Part shown: positions 55,649-64,000 of the stretch, one piece after another
Position numbering within the stretch: position 1 is the stretch's first letter
Layout: each line of letters opens with the position of its first letter
NCBI RefSeq assembly: GCF_001949145.1
Contig: NW_019091367.1
Span: 925,151-989,150 of the forward strand
Source: Acanthaster planci
Lineage: Eukaryota > Echinodermata > Asteroidea > Valvatida > Acanthasteridae
Reading direction: 5' to 3'
DNA: 64,000 nucleotides
Program-made: the position numbers and the translations under genes
The notes under the pieces: model-generated
What the model saw: only the letters and a program-made list of their open reading frames with translations
Told to the model about the DNA's origin: nothing
Databases searched by the model: none

Positions 55649-58600
55649 GTGAGTCGCAAGCGCTCATCAGGAGACGATACTGAGAAATCTGATCACATTA
55701 AAAACAATTGCTAAATTTATTTTTAAAAATAATGATGTTCCACTCAATTTAATTTGAGTTAATTGGGGCCAAACTTTAATTTTACATCGGCAATATTTTC
55801 ACATTTAACGGCAAATTTTCACATTCCAACTTAAGCAGGAAAATGTTTGTTTTATTTTTTTCAATTAGAGAATTTTTTAAATTAATGCTCTTTCAAATGT
55901 TTTTTTCTCTCTTGGAACCACTGTAGAATGTTGCACTTGTTTTTTATTCTGTCATATATGACTAGCAATTATAATTGACATGCAATTTTTTTTAAATTCT
56001 GAAAATGTTTGATTGTAGTTTGGAGATTTTCCTTTTTGGTGCACCTCTAGTGTTTTATCTTTCTGTTTTTCAAGGGTAATGAAACTAATGCGCATGAACT
56101 CATGTTCATGACACAGTTATATAGGCTACACCATAGGTAGAGATTTGTCTATACAGCTCCAGGAAAACATTCAGCGCTTTGAAATTAAGGGATAAACTTG
56201 TATAGATTATTTTCGGTCATGTGATTTTAAACAGTCAGCGTTCAATTTACACAGATGTGCGCGGAAACGTGCGCCTATGAAATCTCTCAACATTCTGGCA
56301 TACATTAAAGTGCCAACAGAAATACCCAGAATCGAAAATGCTTGCGTTTCCGTGGACGTGGTACGGTACGTTTCCTGAAATTCCTCTCCCGTCATGTTAT
56401 GTCACGTTGAAAACCTCTATGGCCTTACCAAATTCTCTGTGCAAAATATATCCAGGGAATCGTCTGTGCCCATTAACATAAAAAAATCCAAAGTTAAAAA
56501 ACGAAAGTTACGGATAGATTTCTCAATTTCCGCCCATTCTCCAATTCACCAAATGTGAACTGGGATAGACTTGTCTAGTCCCATCAAATGCTCTCTACAA
56601 TCGGGACAGACCTCGCTATTCCGCCTATTCTGCAGGCGAAAAACATAGGCCGTAATAAAAAGCCTCTATGTCATGTTTGAAAATAAGTCGTTGACGTTAA
56701 AATGTCAGAATTTTGACAGGCCTATGCTTAAATGTTTTTAAAAATCCAAGAACGAGCGGCAGTAATTTTGTAAAAACCTACTATGGCGAGCCGTATATAG
56801 GTCCCTTTTAGGCCACTATGACAAGATATATGAAAATTCCTTTTAAACCAGTCATTTGTCCTGGTGTATGCCATTGCATTAAGACCATGCAAGGTTGACA
56901 ACTTTGTCCCAGTTTCCCTAATGTGTCCCTACATGGTTCATACATCGTGAAAAGTTTGACGGGGCTTTAACAAACCTATCTCTATTTTGTACTCCATCTG
57001 CCTGTTTGCTAGAAATGCACAGTTCTCTACCTAATTCGTACTTTACAGCTAGGCAGTTTATAGGATCTAAAAAACGGGACTGTCGAATGATCTTGAAATA
57101 TCTTCCTGCAAAGTAAAAACATAATATAGTGTCACACACTCTGTGAAATCTTACCACCAGGAATGCGGTCTTTTTCCGGGAAAGAGAGATTTTATGTTTT
57201 TGGAAAATAGAGCTCGTTCAAATAGGCCCAACCTCAACCGTTAACAGGCACAGCAAAAATGTGAGTGAAGCATTGAGCTGGATATTTAAATAGATAGGCC
57301 TACTATACAAACTGGGGCAACACGCCTTCCGTAAGCCTAAAATCATTGTTAACTAATGAAATAGATACATAACAGTAACTGATAGTCTAGAGAAGAATTT
57401 GGACTGGTGTAATATTAAATTTTTTTCATGAAACTTTGGACGTTATCACCCTTTATTAAGATAATGGTAGGCCCCTATGGTCCAATGTCTATTCCTTTCG
57501 AGCTCCGTAGCGAAGCCTGATTTTCTTGAACAAAATCTCCAATTTCGAGATATTTCGTTTCGTTTTTTTTCAATAACAGTTACTTTCATGTCCAAAAATG
57601 CAAGGATAGTTACCATATTTGTTTATTAATAAAATGCTAATGATGTGTACTGACAATGTGTTTCTGGCTGACATAAGTCCGTGCCGAGAGCGACTGTGGT
57701 CGATCGTGCACTTGTACGTGTACATGCACACGTACTGTACGTGTATGTGTGGTCGCACAGTGACTGTATGGTGGTGACTTCAGTCTCTTCACTGCCGGTG
57801 AAACGCTGTTTAATAGATAAGTTCTCGTTGCATTGTTGAAGAGGAAACACAAACTTGAAGGTAAACATGCCAACCACTAGTACTACGCAAAGCCATTTTC
57901 ATAACTGGTCTGCAAGTAGACCTCGCCTGTCATTGTACATGGCACCCAGTAACGCCCTGTGGCTCATGGATTTTTAAGAGACAAATTACATGAGCTGCGT
58001 TTTGAGGGTTAAAAACGAACAGCATTTTTCTCGTTCTGTCTCAAAGCAGTGATCTCCAAAGTGGAACAAGTTCGTGGAATGATACACAACGTAAATCACA
58101 AACCTTAAAATCGGCGAATTTTGACAAATTTAAGTACATGCAAATCCTATATTGCCTTTAAAGAGTTTGCTAACGTACTGCATTGAAGAGTTCGCCAAGG
58201 ATAGACAGTTCTATCCCTACTTTGTACTGCATTAAAATGTATGTAAGGTTCGACCTGGCTTGATGACATTGTTAAGGATAGACAACTGTGTCCGTTGTTG
58301 ACATGCTGTACATATTGCCAGGCCTAAAGGAATTTTTCCTTGATTTAGGAATATGTTAGGTTCTAGATTTTTCATATTTCAATCTGACTTGATACTTGGC
58401 TTGGGTTATCAAGATTGCCTTTTCGTTGAGTATTTGTGATGCGTCAAATTTGAAGGAATTACGTGTTTTATGCAGCTGTTCTGCATGTTTATTTATAAAG
58501 AAAAAAATTTCCCTTCAGAAAAATCATAATCCTGTAGAATTATTTCGAAAAAGATGCAGGAAAGAAGGTCAGTTTATAGTCACAAGAAGTTAGAAGAGAG

Positions 58601-61288
58601 AGAAATTGAACTGAATAAAATGTGTTTGGGAAGAAAGTGGTTTGTTAGCCTTATGTTGTTGTGTTTTGGGTGTTTCAATTAAAAAAATCCAGGTTATCAT
58701 TGATAGATTTAAAAGCAAAATTTAACAGCATCTAATTTCATACTAACGGTGTGCAAAGTTTATTTTCTTTTTGATTCAAATCTGAGAAAGGTAGCTATAA
58801 ATTCATAACTTTATTTCATGTTCTGCAGGACGTTTTGAATAGGGTGCTTTGATTTTTCGTCTATTATTCCATTTAAATCATCATTTTAATGCTCAAGTTT
58901 TTAAGAAGTCAAAATTAATGTGAATTTTGCAGTTAAATGTGAAGGTGCTTTGAAATTCATCTTTTTAGATTTGCGGTTTTCAGTGTAACTCATAAACAAA
59001 ATTTTATATAATTCGAATTCATCTACGTTTTACAACTGTACAGACAACTTTACAGACACGCAGCATGAGCTCCTTCTTATATGAGGCCATACGGTGCCAC
59101 CAAGTACATAATTATTTTAAAGAGTAAAGTACGTTCATCGAAGTCCTTCATACAACACTATTTCCGAAGTCTGTTTCTTCGAGACTAATATTCTCTGCTT
59201 TGTTCTCATGATATCTATATATAATCATTGTTTCTATATTTGGAAGCAAATCGTTTCCAAGAGAGATATTTTTTCAAGTTGGTATTTATTGAAGTTATTA
59301 TTTGAAGTTTGTGTTAACTTGTTGTACTTTTTGAAGTTTTTTGGTAAAATATATATTTAAATCAAACCTAAAAATATATCACTTGAAAATTATCTTGGGA
59401 AAGTTCTTAAAAGACTAGATCAAAATTCTCCTAGAAACAGTTTACTTCCAAAATTAGAAACAATATTTCTAGAAATAGAACTAACTAAAAATATATATAT
59501 TGTTAAAGGTTATATATTGAAGGTTGAAAACACTTTACAAAAACAAACTTCGCAAAAATATTCTTCACGTTTTGAAAATCCATGGCTTTTCGTACATCAT
59601 TCACTTGAAAGATGCCTGCATGTTTGCTTTTTATCTTCGGAGTTTGCATTTTCATGATTCCAGCAAATGCTGTACTGACATTCTTTTTAAAGAGGTCCTC
59701 TTTTCTTCGGGCGAAGTTTGGATGGAGCTGCGTCGGTTCTGCCTGACTGTACTCCGGAGTTTCGGGGTCGGAAGGACGAGCTTCGAGGAGAAAATTGGTA
59801 TTGAGGCCGAGGAACTCATCAAAGAAATGGCTGCCTTCAAGGGCGGGCCCTTTAATCCAAAACCACTCCTTGGCAACGCGGTGGCTAACGTCATCTGCTC
59901 CGTCATCTTTGGTAAGCGCTATGCATACACTGACCGGGAGTTTGCCCATCTTCTTGATTTGCTAAGCCGTAACATTAAGCTGGCCGGAGACGGAGGTATG
60001 ACTCTTATCTTTCCCAGTATGCGTCATCTCCCCTTTCTTCCTACTTCTGAGCTGATATCAAATCTGAAAGCCATTCGGGCATTTATTAAGAATGTCATTG
60101 ACTCCCATCGTAAAACTTTCGACGCTGACAACCTAAAAGACCTTACCGACGTGTATCTGATGGAGATCGAACAAATTCAAGCCAAAAATAAAGGGGGAGG
60201 GGAATTCGATGGGGAAAATCCCCAAACTTCCAGATATAGTCACTTGGGTGAACGTAACATAGTAGGAACAATTTCCAATCTCTTCGCGGCTGGCTCAGAG
60301 ACTACGGCGACCACCCTTCAGTGGTGTATTCTGTACATGATGTTGCACCCTGACGTCCAGAGTCGAGTCCAGGCTGAGATCGACGACGTAGTCGGTCGCA
60401 ACCGGCTGCCCAGAATGGCCGACGTTCCGAAGCTGAATTTAACCCGAGCGGTTATCTGGGAGGTCCAGCGCCTGGCTAACATCGTTCCCTTGGGCGTCCC
60501 GCATTGTGCTGCTTTGGACACCACCATCCGAGGTTTCCTGATCCCAAAGGGTTCTTTCCTCATGTCGAATTTGTGGATGATCTTTCAAGATGGGAGGGTT
60601 TGGCCAGAGCCCAGGCAGTTCAAACCCGAGCGATTTTTGAACGAAAAAGGAGAAGCAGTCAGGACTGAAAAGTTGATACCGTTCAGCATTGGTAAGCAAA
60701 CTTTGGTTATAAAAGCATTAACTGGCTCAAAAACCCATGGGACTATATGGGAGTGTTGAATTCATGAAAAGGGTTCCCCAGTAAGGTGCATCATGCGCGT
60801 ACATAATTTGGAAGGGAAGAAAACGCATTGTCTACCTGTCTTGCTTACCGCGAAATCTTTTATAACCGAAACACAAATAATGCCCACTATCAATATTACT
60901 GATACTGCAAGCCTGCCTGCAAGAGATGTCGTTCTATTCGCCTGCTTGCGGTATGAATTTGAAATTTGTATTGTCTTACGGTTTACTGATAATTTTAAAG
61001 GGGGTATTGCCGTATTTGCCTTCACCACTATCCTAACAATTCATGTTTTAGAAATCCTTATTTTTCCCTGTTTCTCTCTGTTAAAATTTCGACTTGTTAG
61101 GCAGGCGTAGCTGCATCGGCGAGCACCTGGCCAAGATGGAGCTCTTTCTCTTCTTCAGCTTCTTCATGCATCAGTTCACCTTCAAGAAACCCGACAACTC
61201 TCCTCCGCTGTCGCTGTCGCTCAAGGGAAGGGGTGGCATAACGCGGTCCCCGCTGCCGTTCGACACTTGCGCCATCTTACGTGACTGA
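55291..61288 (+). CDS. Cytochrome P450, CYP2 clan, complete
   Basis: Exons 55291-55648, 59693-60691, 61101-61288 (all junctions phase 1) give 514 residues, normal for a microsomal P450. An N-terminal membrane anchor (about residues 13-27, VRTVLLGLFCLLVL) is followed by the hinge LPPGPWG. I-helix AAGSETT is at 318-324, ExxR (EVQR) at 376-379, PERF at 431-434, and the haem loop FSIGGRRSCIG has its Cys ligand at 457. All catalytic landmarks are intact, so it should be an active NADPH-P450-reductase-dependent monooxygenase of the endoplasmic reticulum; the substrate cannot be read. I start at ATG 55291 (A at -3, G at +4). Only three exons is few for CYP2. Confidence 0.95.
55649..59692 (+). other. 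P450 intron 1
   Basis: 4.0 kb of very AT-rich DNA; no exon recognised. Contains the dispersed repeat at 57069-57210 and a GTAC-rich palindromic patch near 57710-57750. Confidence 0.6.
57069..57210. repeat. Dispersed repeat in P450 intron 1
   Basis: Second copy of the block set found at 24334-24441 in gene A intron 3. Confidence 0.6.
59693..60691 (+). CDS. P450 exon 2: central domain
   Basis: One 999-nt exon from C-helix (SSGEVWMELRRFCL) through I-helix, K-helix ExxR and PERF to FSIG. Acceptor TTCTTTTTAAAG, donor GTAAGC. Confidence 0.95.
60692..61100 (+). other. P450 intron 2
   Basis: 409 bases between the haem-loop Gly codon and the Cys-loop exon; open frames here are intronic. Confidence 0.85.
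61101..61288 (+). CDS. P450 exon 3: haem Cys and C-terminus
   Basis: Starts GRRSCIGEHLAKMELFLFFS after a CTTGTTAG acceptor; ends FDTCAILRD then TGA. Confidence 0.95.
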
Positions 61289-62814
61289 TGTACATCTCCA
61301 CCCGCATTCCCAGATTTCGTTTTATTTCTAATATCTTTCCAGAAGTATTCTTTCCAGAAGAAAAAATACCCTTGACAAGAAAATGATTTTCCTATTGCAC
61401 GTTCAGAAACGATACGGGAGCCACAGGGGTAATGATTATTAAGAAGTGCATTTGGTATAATCCCATCATAATAGACATTTTTCACTTTTTTTCTGTAAAA
61501 TCCCCCCTTACAATTTTTATTATATGTGAAATGTGAACATGGATTTTTTTATCGAGCCACGAAATATTGACTCAGCTCGTAAAAAGTTTATCAGAAGATG
61601 TGACTTAACCCAATATTAAAATTATTTGTCATCAATATGCATATTTTGGATTAAGCTAATGCCATGCTGAGGAAGCACGTAACCGTATCCACACTTTCCT
61701 TTTGATGATGAACATGGTCAACATCTGTTCATCTTCTGAAGAGCGCATGTGGTATAAACGCTGAGGATGACCAACTAATGAAAACAATTTTGAAGAATTT
61801 TTAATTGTTTATTATAGAAGCGCTAGAGCCAGATTAATTCTCGGTGAGGAAAACTCAATAAAAATAGAATAAAGATATAGCTTTTCTTGAGCGGGAAGGA
61901 CGATAAAAAAGCACTTCCGTTTGGTTCGTCCGTTTTTTGCCAAATACCAGAAACTTCACTCGTTGAAGAAACGACTATCCTCTGAAAGCCAAAGGCAGGA
62001 CTGCTCACTCCTTGTATGGCATGTCCCTAATACAGCTTCGTGATAAGGCACCGAGCCCGACGTAGACATGTGTGGAATGTGGATATTCTTAATCAAATTT
62101 AGACGTTAGATGTACCCTGTTCGTTTAAGAAATCTCGACAAACATTTGGTTAAAATCTAGCTTTTCTTCAGGCAGAATGCAAATAAGCAAGAGAATAACC
62201 GTTCAGCTGAACACAAAGAGGATTTATGGCATATGCCTTTTTTGGGGTCTTTTTCGTGTAAATATCAGAGTAAAAAGTAAGTCTTGTAGCCAGCACATTC
62301 CTGTAGTTTATAACCGTAGGTCTGTAGGTCTAATGTGTAACCTTCCCAATTAATACTTCTTCGAAATCGATATTGCAAGAACATGAAGAAATTGTGCACA
62401 ATCGTCAAAATGTTCAGTTTGACTTCCCATTTTCATTAGTTCGTTTTTGGTTGAGATTTACTGATTACATATTAATACAGTATAGACGGTGGTACAGTGA
62501 AACGTTGAGAACAGAAATTTCATGTCATGCCATGTCATTTCGGGTCATGTTTTAGTGGAGGACGTCACGTTGAAGGACCATTATTTAATACGTCCATTTG
62601 CTTGAAGTTAAATTGCAGTGTGTTTTTAATGAGGTTATTTAATGTGTTAGTTATTAAGGAAGCTGTCGATCTAGAGATTATCATGTATTTGTTCTGACCC
62701 AGATCTTTTCGGTGTTCTACTCATGTACCTCAGAGTAGTTGACTCCGGACCATGAACGAACAGCGGTGCTGGTAATTTACCAAGGCACCGTTAGAGAACT
62801 CAGAGTTTGGTGGA
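61289..62814. other. P450 3' UTR and spacer
   Basis: No gene. A possible poly(A) signal AATAAA lies at 61858-61863, about 570 bases past the stop. Confidence 0.45.
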
Positions 62815-63180
62815 AGTAGACATCGAGTCACCGAAGCGAGAACCATGGAGGAGACCTTGCTTGTCCCCGCATCTTCAACACGATCATTGGTGTGATTGAG
62901 CTGATCGGGAACGCCATTGTGGCCACTGTTATCTGCAAGGTGAAGTTCATGCACACATGTAACCAATGCTTTCATTTGCAACCAGGCTATGGTGGATTTC
63001 CTCGGCTCTCTCTTCCTGTTGGTAACCAGCAACATCCCAGCCCCCGATCCCCTCCCTGATACTCAAGGCAACCGAATTGTTTGCCATCTCTGGCTGTCCA
63101 ACTTTTTCGTATTGGCCTGCTTCATCTCCTCCTTCAACCTGGTGGTTCTCACCTGCGAGCGGCAGGCCTATATTTTGTAA
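62815..63180 (+). pseudogene. Rhodopsin-type GPCR fragment, TM1-TM3
   Basis: TM1 (IFNTIIGVIELIGNAIVATV, with the GN motif) reads in one frame to about 62960. One extra base shifts the frame, and TM2 (TNAFICNQAMVDFLGSLFLL, with the conserved Asp) and TM3 (CHLWLSNFFVLACFISSFNL, ending TCERQ in place of an E/DRY motif) follow. It stops at TAA 63178-63180, right after TM3. No start Met precedes TM1 in frame. It is either a truncated pseudogene or one exon with an assembly error; a GTAAAT at 63176 could be a donor. The receptor subtype is unknown. Confidence 0.65.
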
Positions 63181-63455
63181 ATAACATCTTGCCGTAACTT
63201 TTATTTTTAAAATGCACTTGTTATATTGCCCATAACTTACGTATTGTAAAATGTTTGTACTAATAAGGAAGGATAGTTCGTATGTGGTCTGATTTCAAAT
63301 TCAGTATTTAAAGAAATCATTTTGAAAGAATATGCGTGGTTGTAAGTGATACATGTACATCAGTATTTTACATGGCTCCTGCAATAATTACTATGCACAA
63401 ATGTAATAGTTATAAAAATTATAACAGCAGAATACTGGCTGACTCGATAGGAAAA
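63181..63455. other. Spacer, no gene seen
   Basis: AT-rich, no features recognised. Confidence 0.5.
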
Positions 63456-63730
63456 TAAAAAAGGTAAAAGTTCCAGCATAAAGTTGAAAGCTCCAACTCG
63501 CAAGTATTGTATTGTTGAGTGGATTGGTGGACACCGTTACTTTTTCCACCTCAAAGATCATTTGGTGTAGTAAAAATGAAAAACACATCCTTTGCGGCAT
63601 CCAAAAAGGAAGTGAGCTGTGACGCTCAAAGCGAATCGTTTTGGCTTATAAGAAGCAACTGTCAACAATTGGGAATTCCTAATTTCATATTGTCCATTTG
63701 AAGTCTTGACCCTGCACCAGTGTTGCTGTC
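63456..63730. repeat. Dispersed 270-bp repeat, copy 2
   Basis: Matches 53446-53715 block by block (CTCGCAAGTATTGTATTG, GAGTGGATTGGTGGAC, GCATCCAAAAAGGAAGTGAG). Confidence 0.7.
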
Positions 63731-64000
63731 ACTTCACTTTTAGTCAACAAATTTGCGGCAGTCACAGTCAGCTTATATTAAAAGTTGAAGGCACTCCATC
63801 AGGTGGCTTTAAGGCCATGCAAAATGGCCATTATTATGTTCAAGGGATAAAAACTGTGACGTGTTCTTATCTAACCTATTGGGCACTTAATCACCATGCA
63901 TGCTGTCATTAATTGTAGGCGTCTTTACTTTTTCCACCGTCATATAAAGATCATTCTGTCTGTTCCTAAGACTATTAGACTCTGTAGCCTGAACGAAGTC
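63731..64000. other. Window end, no gene seen
   Basis: The block CTTTACTTTTTCCACC...AAAGATCATT near 63925-63955 echoes 63537-63565, so the repeat family may continue past the window. Confidence 0.4.

Overview
The window looks like nuclear DNA of a marine invertebrate animal, most probably a non-vertebrate deuterostome such as an echinoderm. Genes are split by GT-AG introns, spacers are AT-rich, and there is a tRNA-derived SINE with an ATT tail, many small inverted-repeat transposons, tyrosine-recombinase and Ty3 retroelement remains, lineage-expanded receptor families (YWTD/EGF/sushi), a CYP2-type P450 and an intronless sulfotransferase-like gene. The species cannot be fixed by reading alone. 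There are assembly gaps at 2041-2106 and 42485-42823 and one N at 27041.

Layout. 1-5.2 kb holds repeats: a broken tyrosine recombinase (minus), a complete tRNA-derived SINE (minus), a 64-bp-arm hairpin, and satellite-like DNA. 5.28-6.10 kb is an intact 271-residue P-loop sulfotransferase-like gene. 6.1-11 kb is mostly unrecognised DNA with the two last exons of an unknown minus-strand gene at 10.4-10.7 kb. 11.08-19.88 kb is framed by a pair of about 0.93-0.95 kb inverted repeats; inside lie a decayed Ty3-type retrotransposon, missing its protease and the catalytic half of its reverse transcriptase, and a decayed SGNH-hydrolase-like reading frame.

21.96-51.54 kb is the main genic feature: two paralogous plus-strand genes in tandem (A, 21978-33952; B, 40304-51537). 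Each encodes a type I membrane protein: signal peptide, YWTD beta-propeller, EGF repeats (plus one sushi domain in B only), one transmembrane helix and a short tyrosine-containing tail. Exon order and splice phases are the same in both. B reads open for 653 codons over 13 exons. A carries two small indels, two extra A's in an EGF exon and two missing bases in the tail exon, so it is either decaying or mis-assembled. EGF exons have duplicated separately within each gene.

53.8 kb holds one convincing but unrecognised minus-strand exon. 55.29-61.29 kb is a complete microsomal CYP2-clan P450 in only three exons. 62.8-63.2 kb is a broken piece of a rhodopsin-type GPCR (TM1-TM3). The two receptors form a local family; sulfotransferase and P450 are both typical of detoxification or small-molecule metabolism, but nothing in the sequence links them functionally.
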